A stretch of DNA of 64,000 nucleotides from Lientehia sp934351765 (lineage in GTDB: Bacteria; Bacillota; Clostridia; Lachnospirales; Lachnospiraceae). A program made the translations under genes and the position numbers. Under the pieces are notes generated by a model. That model searched no databases and had not been told where the DNA came from. It saw only the letters and a program-made list of their open reading frames with translations. The DNA is taken from the NCBI RefSeq assembly GCF_052118925.1, contig NZ_JBQKGG010000003.1:1-64000 (forward strand), in the 5' to 3' direction. Positions 24,662-33,785 of this stretch are shown in pieces; position 1 is the first letter of the stretch; each line of letters begins with the position of its first letter.

Positions 24662-27600
24662 ATGAGGAAAAAGAGAGGAATCACAGCAGTTGGCTTTGGG
24701 GTATTGTTTCTGGGGCTCCTGATGGGAGGCAGTATGAAGGCGAGAGCAGAAGCTCCCTTAACACTGGGAAATCTGCCGGAGATCGCAGTCAACGGAGGAA
24801 CCATCGTATCTGCGGAAGCGGGAACGGTATATTATGCAGATACGGAAGCAGGGGGGGTGTTCTGCACTCAGAACGGAGAAGCTGTTCAGATCACCGAAGA
24901 TGAGGCAGCAGGACTGAACCTGAACGGCTCCCTTCTCAGTTACATTACAGAAGAGGACGGCAGTTATGTGATCCGGGAAAGAAATCTCGATTCCGGAGCA
25001 GAGCGGGATCTGTACCGGTCTGAGACAGAGATCAGCCAGCTTTACCGGTCATCGGAACAGGAGCTGTATTTTCTGACAGACGGTGCAGTTACGGCCTACG
25101 ATCTGGAAAGCCAGACGGAAGAACGGTATGCGGATGGGGAGATCACCTCGTTCATACCGGTTCAGGACGGATATTTCTATACAAAAGAAAGCCGTCTGCC
25201 GGATGCAGCGCTTTATTATAATGGACGGCTGCTGAAAGAGCACGTAAGCAGCTATTACATAAACAAAGACCGGCTGATCCTGACACAGGACGGTTTCACC
25301 TATCAGATCACCTTATCGGATCTGGCAAACGGAAAAGATCCCGAAGCACAGATTCGTATTTATGAAGCAGAGGAAACGTCCGGAATTGCCGTGCAGACTG
25401 CGGAAGAAGCACGATGCACGTATGAGGCGGACAATGCGGACGTAGTCAGCACTTATGCGCAGACCCGAACCAGGGCATCAGCACCGCAGAAAGTGACCTC
25501 CGGGTATGAGACTGCGTCAAAACGGCAAAAAAATATGGTAAAGCGGATCCGCCAGATGACGGAGATCCAGTGGACACCGCTGGAGGACATCATCGGCTGG
25601 GATGCGGATTATGTGTTCCATAAAGGGACGACCTACACTGGACTTCCTTACGGACAGCCCATTGACGGCGTGTTTGTTCCGTGGTCTACGTCTTTGTCAG
25701 GCTTTATTAAGGCAGTCAATGATATTCAGAGCAAGATGTATACGGACTATTCTGATTATGCAACTACGCGGGCTCCGTATTATTCATCAGACTGCAGCGC
25801 CTTTGTTTCCTGGGCATGGAACCTGACCGGACGACGGACGACCAGCAGTCTTCCGACTTACGGAGATAAGATCGATTCTTCCAGTATCTATAACATTCAG
25901 ATCGGAGATGCGTTTGTTTATCCGGGAAACCATACGGCGATTGTATCTGACATCGGATATAATGCCAATGGAACCATTGTCTACATTGATATTGCGGAGC
26001 AGACACCGCCACAGACGCAGGTGATCCGTTACGGAACCGGAGGAAGGTATACACTGGCATATCTGCAGACAAAATACTGGAACGGTGGATATACGCTGTA
26101 CCGCCTGAAAACTCAGTATTCGGTGACATACACCCATGACTGTGCTGTGCCTATTGATGACAGCTGCGATAATTGCAGTCTGTTAAAGGCTCCGCCTGTG
26201 ATTTCGGTAAAGCAGACGGGAAACAGCACCGTGCGGTTCCAGTGGAATCCGGTGCCGGAGGCTTACGCTTATGGAGTCCTTCGTTCCACAAGCCGGTATG
26301 GCACTTATACGCTGATGGACATTGTAGGGAGCGACAGGCTCTATTATGATGATTCCGATATTAAAGCAGGAACGACGTATTATTATAAAGTGTACGGGCT
26401 TGCCTATAAAAACGGAACGTGGATCGAAGGAGATATATCAGACAGCCTGAGGCTTTCCACCGTTGCGACACCGAAAAATCTGAAAGTGGAGGCAGAGACG
26501 GATACTTCGCTGAAGCTGACCTGGGATGCGGCATCCGGTGCGGATATGTATGGAATCCTCCGTTCGGAGTCACGGGACGGTACCTATCAGTGGCTGGTGG
26601 CAACCAATCAGACTTCCTATATTGATACAAACTGTGCAGAAGGAAAGTTTTACTATTATAAAGTCTATGCGGCGGCAGGCTCCGGGACGGAATGGGTCAA
26701 CAGCGATTGTACAGATGCCGTACCCGGGAAAACAGCAGTAGGTACGGTCAGAGATCTGGCAGTCAGTGCGGACAGTAAGGCCGGGACAGCAACGCTGGGC
26801 TGGACAGCAGTTTCCGGGGCATACGGATATGGAATCCTCCGTTCTGAGAAGGAGAACGGAACATATACCTGGATCAGTAATACCGGAGAGAATTCCTATA
26901 CAGACCGGAATCTGAATACCAGAAAGACTTATTATTATAAAGTATTTGCTCTTGAATATGATGGAAACGCGTGGACAAGAGGAAAGGAATCGGCAGCAGC
27001 AGGAGCTTATTTTATGAAGGCTCCCCAGGTGAAGGTACAGATGAATACGGCCGGTGTGGAGCTGAACTGGACCGCAGTTGGTGGGGCCGGGGTATATGCT
27101 GTGCTCCGGGCAGACAAGGTAAATGGAACGTATGAATGGCTGGGAGCGTCCTATGGAACCAGCTATTCTGATGAAAGCGGAAGTCCGGGAAAAGATTATT
27201 ATTATAAAGTATATGCGGCACGCAGCCAGAATGGAGTCTGGAGCAATGGAGATGTTTCTGCCGCGGTGATCGGTGTCCGTACATTTGGAAGCGTATCCGG
27301 GCTTAAGAGCAGTTACGGAGAAGGCATCCGCGCCGTCAAGCTCACTTGGAATGCCATGGATCATGCCGCTATGTACGGCGTGCTCCGGTCAGACAAGGTA
27401 GGCGGACCGTACGAATGGCTGGGAGCCGTGAACGGAACCAGCTTTACCGATGAAAATCTTCAGCCGGGAAAGACGTATTATTATAAAGTATATGCGACGG
27501 CAGTTTACGGCGGAACCTGGTACAATGGTACAACCGGAGCAGCTGTCTCCGGAAGTGTCCTGGCAGCGCCGAAGAATGTTCAGGTGACAAGCAGAAGGGG

Positions 27601-29308
27601 AGATGCCCTGGCAGTATCCTGGAGTGCAGTTGCAGGGGCAGACTATTACGAAGTATACATGGCACGGCAGGAAAACGGGACATTGGAAAAAGTCGGAGAA
27701 GTGCAGGAAAACCAGTATGTGTACGAGAACCTGAAGCCAGACGATGTCCGGTATTTTGTGATCCAGTCTGTCTGCATGGTTGACGGAAAAAGAGGTATCG
27801 GCGGGTTCAGTGGTTACGCAAAAGGAATGGTAGAGATGGGAATCCCGGAAAAGCTGGCGGCAAGACCGGGAGGAGAAAATTATTCCGTCAAACTCACATG
27901 GAATGCAGTTGCCGGCGCAGAGGTATATGGAGTACTGCGGGCCGAGTCTGAAAATGGAACGTATCAGTGGATTGGTATGACAGGAGTGGCTGACTATACG
28001 GATGCCGGACTTGATACACAGAAAACTTATTATTATAAGGTGTATGCGGCACGGATGACCGGTGGAACATGGGAGAATGGCGCGCATTCGGAGGCTGTAC
28101 GCGGAAGCGTATGCCCGGGGCCGGATGGAGTACAGGTATATGCAGAATCTTCCTCAGCGCTGAAACTTACCTGGAATGCGGTTCCGGGAGCATCAGCTTA
28201 TGTGGTCTATCAGGCTGCCAATGGTTCCCTCATACAACGTGGGACGGTATTTGGAACAGAATATGTCGATCAGGGACTGATCTATGGAACGGAATATCGG
28301 TATCTGATCCAGTCTATGGTCTATGTGGATGGACGATGGGCTTTAGGCGGGACCGGAAGCTATGTTGGCGGAACAACACAGATCCAAAAGGTGACACAGG
28401 TTTCTGCATCGATCAATACGATTAACGGAATCGTACAGCTTTCCTGGAATTCCTCGGATCCCAATGCATTGTACGGGATCCTCCGCTCGGAACAGGAAAA
28501 TGGTGATTATCAGTGGCTGGGCGTTGTGAATGGATCCATGTACGAAGACATTACGGCTCACGCAGAAAAAACTTATTATTATAAGATATATGGTACGATC
28601 AATTCCAATGGAATGTGGTATAATGGAGAAAGCAGTGATCCGCTTCTGGTCCAGATCCCCAGAACCGCACAGTCGATCGGCATTGACGTATCGTATCATA
28701 ACGGCGCCATCGACTGGAATGCGGTGGCACAGACGGAAGTCAGCTTTGCCATGATCCGGATCGGATACCGGAGAAATGCAGACGGTGCGCTGATCGAAGA
28801 TGTCCGCGCGGCGGAGAATCTGAGAGGGGCGCTGGACGCAGGGCTGGATGTGGGCGTTTATTTTTTCTCAACGGCAGTGAATGTGCAGGAAGCCCAGGAG
28901 GAAGCGCAGTGGGTACTGAATTATATCAGCAGATACAACATCACGTATCCGGTGGCTTACGACTGTGAAGGCTATGGCGATTCGTCAAGCCGTATGTATC
29001 AGGCAGGCCTGACAGCAACACAGCGAACCGATCATGCTGTATCATTTATGGACATGATCCGGGAGGCCGGTTATGAACCGCTTATGTATGGAAGCAAGTA
29101 TCACCTGGTGAACAGCTGGGAACTTGGCCGTCTGGAATCTGCGTATCCTATCTGGGTTGCACAGTGGCCGTCGCAGGTACCTGTTTATCCGAACCTAGGA
29201 CAGTCAACGTATGGCCGGGTACATAAAATGTGGCAGTATACAGACCGGGGGACAGTTTCCGGGATTCGTGGAAATGTTGATATCAATATCTGTTATGATG
29301 GATCATAA
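24662..29308 (+). CDS. secreted modular wall hydrolase: Cys-His peptidase, FN3-like array, GH25 lysozyme
   Basis: 1548 residues. A signal peptide (MRKKRGITAVGFGVLFLGLL, cleavage near ARAEA) leads to a beta-propeller-like segment (about 30-240). A Cys-His amidase/peptidase domain of NlpC/CHAP type follows, with SSDCSAFVSWAW (about 376) and GNHTAIVSDIG (about 422). Nine FN3-like modules of about 90 residues follow (about 510-1330), most with GVLRSE, TYEWLG and TYYYKVYA signatures. The C terminus is a GH25 muramidase (IGIDVSYHNGAIDW near 1339, VAYDCEGYG near 1434 with the catalytic D/E). It should cut glycan strands and perhaps peptides at the wall. The GGAGGTG site is 14 bases before the ATG, unusually far. 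Confidence 0.88.
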   Translation: MRKKRGITAVGFGVLFLGLLMGGSMKARAEAPLTLGNLPEIAVNGGTIVSAEAGTVYYADTEAGGVFCTQNGEAVQITEDEAAGLNLNGSLLSYITEEDGSYVIRERNLDSGAERDLYRSETEISQLYRSSEQELYFLTDGAVTAYDLESQTEERYADGEITSFIPVQDGYFYTKESRLPDAALYYNGRLLKEHVSSYYINKDRLILTQDGFTYQITLSDLANGKDPEAQIRIYEAEETSGIAVQTAEEARCTYEADNADVVSTYAQTRTRASAPQKVTSGYETASKRQKNMVKRIRQMTEIQWTPLEDIIGWDADYVFHKGTTYTGLPYGQPIDGVFVPWSTSLSGFIKAVNDIQSKMYTDYSDYATTRAPYYSSDCSAFVSWAWNLTGRRTTSSLPTYGDKIDSSSIYNIQIGDAFVYPGNHTAIVSDIGYNANGTIVYIDIAEQTPPQTQVIRYGTGGRYTLAYLQTKYWNGGYTLYRLKTQYSVTYTHDCAVPIDDSCDNCSLLKAPPVISVKQTGNSTVRFQWNPVPEAYAYGVLRSTSRYGTYTLMDIVGSDRLYYDDSDIKAGTTYYYKVYGLAYKNGTWIEGDISDSLRLSTVATPKNLKVEAETDTSLKLTWDAASGADMYGILRSESRDGTYQWLVATNQTSYIDTNCAEGKFYYYKVYAAAGSGTEWVNSDCTDAVPGKTAVGTVRDLAVSADSKAGTATLGWTAVSGAYGYGILRSEKENGTYTWISNTGENSYTDRNLNTRKTYYYKVFALEYDGNAWTRGKESAAAGAYFMKAPQVKVQMNTAGVELNWTAVGGAGVYAVLRADKVNGTYEWLGASYGTSYSDESGSPGKDYYYKVYAARSQNGVWSNGDVSAAVIGVRTFGSVSGLKSSYGEGIRAVKLTWNAMDHAAMYGVLRSDKVGGPYEWLGAVNGTSFTDENLQPGKTYYYKVYATAVYGGTWYNGTTGAAVSGSVLAAPKNVQVTSRRGDALAVSWSAVAGADYYEVYMARQENGTLEKVGEVQENQYVYENLKPDDVRYFVIQSVCMVDGKRGIGGFSGYAKGMVEMGIPEKLAARPGGENYSVKLTWNAVAGAEVYGVLRAESENGTYQWIGMTGVADYTDAGLDTQKTYYYKVYAARMTGGTWENGAHSEAVRGSVCPGPDGVQVYAESSSALKLTWNAVPGASAYVVYQAANGSLIQRGTVFGTEYVDQGLIYGTEYRYLIQSMVYVDGRWALGGTGSYVGGTTQIQKVTQVSASINTINGIVQLSWNSSDPNALYGILRSEQENGDYQWLGVVNGSMYEDITAHAEKTYYYKIYGTINSNGMWYNGESSDPLLVQIPRTAQSIGIDVSYHNGAIDWNAVAQTEVSFAMIRIGYRRNADGALIEDVRAAENLRGALDAGLDVGVYFFSTAVNVQEAQEEAQWVLNYISRYNITYPVAYDCEGYGDSSSRMYQAGLTATQRTDHAVSFMDMIREAGYEPLMYGSKYHLVNSWELGRLESAYPIWVAQWPSQVPVYPNLGQSTYGRVHKMWQYTDRGTVSGIRGNVDINICYDGS

Positions 29309-29328
29309 AAATATAAAGGAGTAGAAAA

Positions 29329-32100
29329 ATGAGCAAAAAAAGACGATGGAAGTATGGAATGCTTGCAGCAGTACTTACAGCCAGCGTCTGTGTGCAGAGC
29401 ATAGGCGTGTTAGCGGAAAATGCGGCGGAAGATCCGTATGGAATCCAGACCCAGGCGAATGAAGAAGTCCTGGGGAAACCGGAAAATATTTCGGTACAGT
29501 CAGAAAATGGGAAAAAACTGATGCTGACATGGGACAGTGTAAAGGGAGCATCTACCTATATTCTGTTCCGGTCAGAAGATCAGGGTGAAAAGAAAAACTG
29601 GACACAGATCGGATCGACGAATGACCCGTTCTATGAGGATCAGGCAGAATGGGGGAAAACATACTTCTATCAGATCCAGAGCGCTTATTATGATGCGGAA
29701 CATAATCAGTGGCTTGGCGGAGGCTACAGCGATCCGGTCTCCGGAGAACTGTCTGTGGCTGTTATCAGTAATGTTACGGCATCCGTCAGTGGAACTTCGG
29801 TAAAGCTCGCCTGGAGTTCCGAAGGAGCTGCCGATGTTTTCGGAATTCTGAGATCAGAAGACAAGGACGGGAGCTATCAGTGGATCACGGCTGTTTCCGG
29901 AAATGAATATACAGATTCTGTGAGCGAAACAGAGAAAACCTATTATTATAAGATCTATGCTGCCGCAGACATGGGAAACGGCTGGGAAAATGGGGAAAAG
30001 TCGGAACCAGTTGAGGTGTATGTGGAGAATCCTTATAAGATGAATGCGCCTCAGAATGTCCGGATTTCTAATACGAACGATAAGGGACTGACCATCCTGT
30101 GGGATGGAGATAAAAATGCCACAGCCTATGTGATCTATCGTCTTGAAGCGGATGGTTCCTGGAAGTGGTTGAATGTAACCAGCGCCTGTGATCTGTTTGA
30201 TGATTCGGTCAAGATGGGCGAAACTGCCGTATACAAGGTACAGAGTATGCGATATGCAGATGGTAAATGGGAAAACGGACCGATGAGTGATGCGGCAGAA
30301 AAACAGATGATTCCGGCGGCACCAGTAAATCTTTCCGCATCGGCAGGAAGCGGTAACCAGGCTGTGAAGATCAGCTGGACTCCGGCTGGAACTGCCGGCA
30401 TTTATGGAATCCTCCGTTCAGACAGCCCGGACGGAGATTATACCTGGATCGGAGCATCCCAGTCCAACCACTTTACAGATGCCGGCTTGACATCAGGAAA
30501 GTCTTATTATTATAAGGTTTACGCAGCTGTCTGCATTAACGGTGTATGGTATAACGGTGAGGATTCTGCTCCGGTTAAGGGGGGAATTCTGGAAGCACCC
30601 GTGAATGTAGTAGCAGAAGGAGAATCTCTCACAGTACTCAGACTTAGCTGGGATGCGGTTACTGATGCAATCGGCTATATGATATGGAGACTGGACGATA
30701 ATGGGAACTGGCAGCCGGTTGGAACAGCAAATCAGACGGAATATATTGATACCGGTTTAAACGGTTACAGATCGTATCAGTATAAGATCCAGTCCTTGAG
30801 CTATAGCAACGGAGTCTGGGGGTACGGCGGTTTTTCGGAAGCTGTTTCCGGACAGCCGGAAGTCGGAAAAGTACAGGATGTAACAGCCAGTCCGGACAAG
30901 AACTGGTATTATGGGATCCATGTAGGCTGGAGAGCGCTGCATGGAGTAAGTTGCTATGGAATCATGCGTGCAGAGCATGGAACAAATGATTATCAGTGGA
31001 TCGCAATGACAAGCGCCAGTGAGTTCCTGGATCTTTCCGGAAATGCATCCCATCAGTACGATTATAAGGTATATGCGGCATATTATGACGGTGTATGGCA
31101 TAACGGCGCAAACTCCGATGCGGCGACTGCCGCAGTTCGGGAATGGAACGGCGCTCCGGCAATCTCTGATGTCCGGGTTCAGTATGTTAATGGAGATGGC
31201 TATCTGGTAACCTGCACCGTAGCAAGCCCCAATAGAATTGCAAGTGTTGTATTTCCCAGCTGGACGTCGGCAAATGGCCAGGATGATATTGTATGGAAGT
31301 ACGGAACCGTGAACGGAAACCAGGTAAGCTGCTGGATCTATCCGAAAGAACATGGATATCAGATCGGACAGTATGAGACCTGTATTTATGCGTATGATAC
31401 CAATGGAAAATACAGTGGTACATGGGCGGGCGCAGATGTTCCGGTATATAACCGGGGAACGATGACCGGCTGGTACGATACGAACAGCACATCCGGAGAG
31501 CGTTATTATCTGAACAAAGGACAGGCAGTTACCGGCTGGCATTATGTCGGTGGATTGAAATTCTATTTCTATTCTAACGGAACACTTTGTCAGAACGTGG
31601 ACAGTCTGATCGGGGTTCAGAAAAATTATAAGATCAAGGTCAACAAGCAGGCCAACTGCGTTACGATCTATGCGTCAGACGGCGCCAACGGCTATGTGAT
31701 CCCGGTAAAATCCATGCTGTGTTCTACCGGTGATGATACGCCTCTTGGAACGTTCTATACACCTGCAAAATACAGATGGCAGGGAATGTTTAACGGAACG
31801 TATGCGCAGTTTGCAACGAGACTGACGGCGGGACAGGGCTTCCTGTTCCATTCGATCACCTACAGTCAGCGCGGAAATAATCACAGTCTTCTGACAGAAG
31901 GATACAACGGACTTGGTGTTACCCGTTCGGCGGGCTGTATCCGTCTCCTCTGTGGGGAGGCTTACTGGATCTATACCAGATGCCCGATCGGAACACAGGT
32001 GGAGGTATATAACAGCAGTACACCGGGACCGTTCTACCGGCCGGTACTTGTACCGATCCCCGGAAATCAGAACTATGATCCGACAGATCCGTTCTTATAA
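29329..32100 (+). CDS. secreted L,D-transpeptidase with FN3-like and GBS Bsp-like repeats
   Basis: 923 residues. A signal peptide (cut near VLAEN) is followed by six FN3-like modules (to about residue 600) related to those of the preceding gene. A GBS Bsp-like repeat follows (about 607-706, with SWTSANGQDDIVWKY), then a wall-binding-like stretch (GWYDTN, YYLNKGQAVTGWHYVGG). Last is a YkuD L,D-transpeptidase domain (about 765-890) with FHSITY and SAGCIRL, the catalytic cysteine being residue 870. YkuD enzymes form 3-3 cross-links in peptidoglycan or attach molecules to it. It starts 20 bases after the lysozyme gene (AAGGAG upstream), so the pair is co-transcribed. Confidence 0.9.
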   Translation: MSKKRRWKYGMLAAVLTASVCVQSIGVLAENAAEDPYGIQTQANEEVLGKPENISVQSENGKKLMLTWDSVKGASTYILFRSEDQGEKKNWTQIGSTNDPFYEDQAEWGKTYFYQIQSAYYDAEHNQWLGGGYSDPVSGELSVAVISNVTASVSGTSVKLAWSSEGAADVFGILRSEDKDGSYQWITAVSGNEYTDSVSETEKTYYYKIYAAADMGNGWENGEKSEPVEVYVENPYKMNAPQNVRISNTNDKGLTILWDGDKNATAYVIYRLEADGSWKWLNVTSACDLFDDSVKMGETAVYKVQSMRYADGKWENGPMSDAAEKQMIPAAPVNLSASAGSGNQAVKISWTPAGTAGIYGILRSDSPDGDYTWIGASQSNHFTDAGLTSGKSYYYKVYAAVCINGVWYNGEDSAPVKGGILEAPVNVVAEGESLTVLRLSWDAVTDAIGYMIWRLDDNGNWQPVGTANQTEYIDTGLNGYRSYQYKIQSLSYSNGVWGYGGFSEAVSGQPEVGKVQDVTASPDKNWYYGIHVGWRALHGVSCYGIMRAEHGTNDYQWIAMTSASEFLDLSGNASHQYDYKVYAAYYDGVWHNGANSDAATAAVREWNGAPAISDVRVQYVNGDGYLVTCTVASPNRIASVVFPSWTSANGQDDIVWKYGTVNGNQVSCWIYPKEHGYQIGQYETCIYAYDTNGKYSGTWAGADVPVYNRGTMTGWYDTNSTSGERYYLNKGQAVTGWHYVGGLKFYFYSNGTLCQNVDSLIGVQKNYKIKVNKQANCVTIYASDGANGYVIPVKSMLCSTGDDTPLGTFYTPAKYRWQGMFNGTYAQFATRLTAGQGFLFHSITYSQRGNNHSLLTEGYNGLGVTRSAGCIRLLCGEAYWIYTRCPIGTQVEVYNSSTPGPFYRPVLVPIPGNQNYDPTDPFL

Positions 32101-32122
32101 AAACTGAGTAGTTGAAGGCTGT

Positions 32123-32160
32123 AAAATGGGTGGCTAAAAATCAAACCACCCATTTTATGT
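32123..32160 (+). terminator. Rho-independent terminator after the L,D-transpeptidase gene
   Basis: A perfect 11-base stem, AAAATGGGTGG (32123-32133) with CCACCCATTTT (32146-32156), with T-rich sequence at the end of the right arm. Confidence 0.8.
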
Positions 32161-32191
32161 TTATGTAAAGAAATAAAAGGAAGAAATCGGT

Positions 32192-33736
32192 ATGGATAGG
32201 TATATGAAGGCTGAAGCAGGAAGAAAGACATGGAAAGAGTATTGCCGGAAAAACAGAAATCAGATCCTTTTCCTGGGCTTTTTTCTGCTTCTGGCATACG
32301 GGATCAAGGTATTTAATCTGTCTATCTCACATGATACAGAAGCCATTATGGCAGTTCCGGAGAACTTATATGATTCGTGGCTGCAAATGGGAAGATTTGG
32401 TGAGATTGTTTTAAAGAAACTTTTAGGAACATACAGTATAAATATTTACATTGCTTCGTTCATGATGGTAGTCAGTATGATGATCGTGAGTATTCTCTGC
32501 GGATATCTGTTCTTCCTGATCAGCGGCAGCATGGAAAAAATCGTGCTTTGGATCTTTGGAGCACTGTTTTTTACGTCCATGATCTCGGCAGAGCAGGCTG
32601 CGTTTCTTCTTCAGTCATACGAGGTTACCGTAGCCATGGCGATATTGGTCGTGTCGCAGATTTTATATCTGGACGGGCTTGACAAGAAACAGTGGTATAA
32701 GCTGGTTCTGGCAGCAGTGTGCCTGATGCTGTCTTTTGCAGTTTATCAGGCGATGGTTGTTTTGTATGTTGCAGTCGCTGTAATGTCCTATATTCTCTGG
32801 TATGAAGGCAGAGAGGATAAAATTCCTTTGAAAGAGCATTTTATTTATATCGGACAGGTGATCGCATTGTTTTTGTGCGCATATCTGTTATATACCTTAG
32901 CAAATAAGGGCTTGATGTTTGCATTAAAGATTGAAACAACGCCTTATATCACCGGTCAGATTGCCTGGAAAGAACAGGGATTTTCAGCATGTGTGCTGGA
33001 TATTATCAAACATGTGAAAAAAGTTCTTACAGGGGAGGGCCTTTTTTATACAAAAGCGCTTCCGATCCTGATGGTATTATTTGTGATCCGTACAGTTTTC
33101 ATGAGAAAAAGGGATCATTACTGGCTGTATGTTCTGGCTGTTTTGTTCTTATTTATCTGCCCGTTTCTTATGGTGATCGTTCTCGGTGGAGCAACAACAT
33201 ATCGGACCGAATTGAATATTCCGTTCGTAACTGCATTTTTAGCCTGCCTGGTACTGGAGTATTTTGGAAAGAAAAAACGGGCTTTGTATGGGGTACTGAT
33301 TTTTGGAATCTTTGTACAGTGTATGCATCAGGCACAGCAGACGTCCCGTCTGTTCTATACGGAGTATGAAAAAAGACAGGAAGATTATATGCTTGCAACA
33401 AAGATCACCAACCGGATTGAAGAACTTGACGCCGATACATCGACACTTCCGGTCGTATTTATAGGAAGCCGGCAATCTTATGGAAATAAGTCCTGCTTTC
33501 CTACATCAGAACTGGAAATGACAGGCTATTCTTTCTTTGAAGTATCGTTCAGTACAGCGCACGGCACCTGGGTAATGCAGCATTATCTGGAAACGCTGGG
33601 AATCGATTACATTTATCCGAATCAGGATCAGATGGAAGCAGCGGAACGGGAAGCAGAGAGTATGCCGGGATGGCCGGCATCAGGAAGTATAAAGAAAACA
33701 GATCAGGTGATCATTGTAAAGCTGTCGGATATATAA
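32192..33736 (+). CDS. GtrII-like membrane glucosyltransferase
   Basis: 514 residues with about ten hydrophobic helices. The start resembles the GtrII glucosyl transferase family: a cytoplasmic lead, a helix, then ISHDTEAIMAVPENLYDSWLQMGRFG, where the first outer loop carries the acidic residues typical of this group. GtrII proteins transfer a sugar from an undecaprenyl-phosphate carrier to a glycan on the outer face. The GtrB-like gene at 11133 could load that carrier. AAGGAAG precedes the ATG. A terminator lies just upstream, so it may depend on read-through or an unrecognised promoter. Confidence 0.78.
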   Translation: MDRYMKAEAGRKTWKEYCRKNRNQILFLGFFLLLAYGIKVFNLSISHDTEAIMAVPENLYDSWLQMGRFGEIVLKKLLGTYSINIYIASFMMVVSMMIVSILCGYLFFLISGSMEKIVLWIFGALFFTSMISAEQAAFLLQSYEVTVAMAILVVSQILYLDGLDKKQWYKLVLAAVCLMLSFAVYQAMVVLYVAVAVMSYILWYEGREDKIPLKEHFIYIGQVIALFLCAYLLYTLANKGLMFALKIETTPYITGQIAWKEQGFSACVLDIIKHVKKVLTGEGLFYTKALPILMVLFVIRTVFMRKRDHYWLYVLAVLFLFICPFLMVIVLGGATTYRTELNIPFVTAFLACLVLEYFGKKKRALYGVLIFGIFVQCMHQAQQTSRLFYTEYEKRQEDYMLATKITNRIEELDADTSTLPVVFIGSRQSYGNKSCFPTSELEMTGYSFFEVSFSTAHGTWVMQHYLETLGIDYIYPNQDQMEAAEREAESMPGWPASGSIKKTDQVIIVKLSDI

Positions 33737-33785
33737 GAACAGGGGAGTGAGGAAAGTTCAGAGTATGGAGATAAGAGGCAATCGC

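Noticed and set aside
26200..28650. Regular repeats at about 270-bp spacing, considered as a CRISPR or satellite array
   Set aside because: The repeats stay in one reading frame and encode FN3-like protein modules. Spacing is about 90 codons, far larger than CRISPR units.
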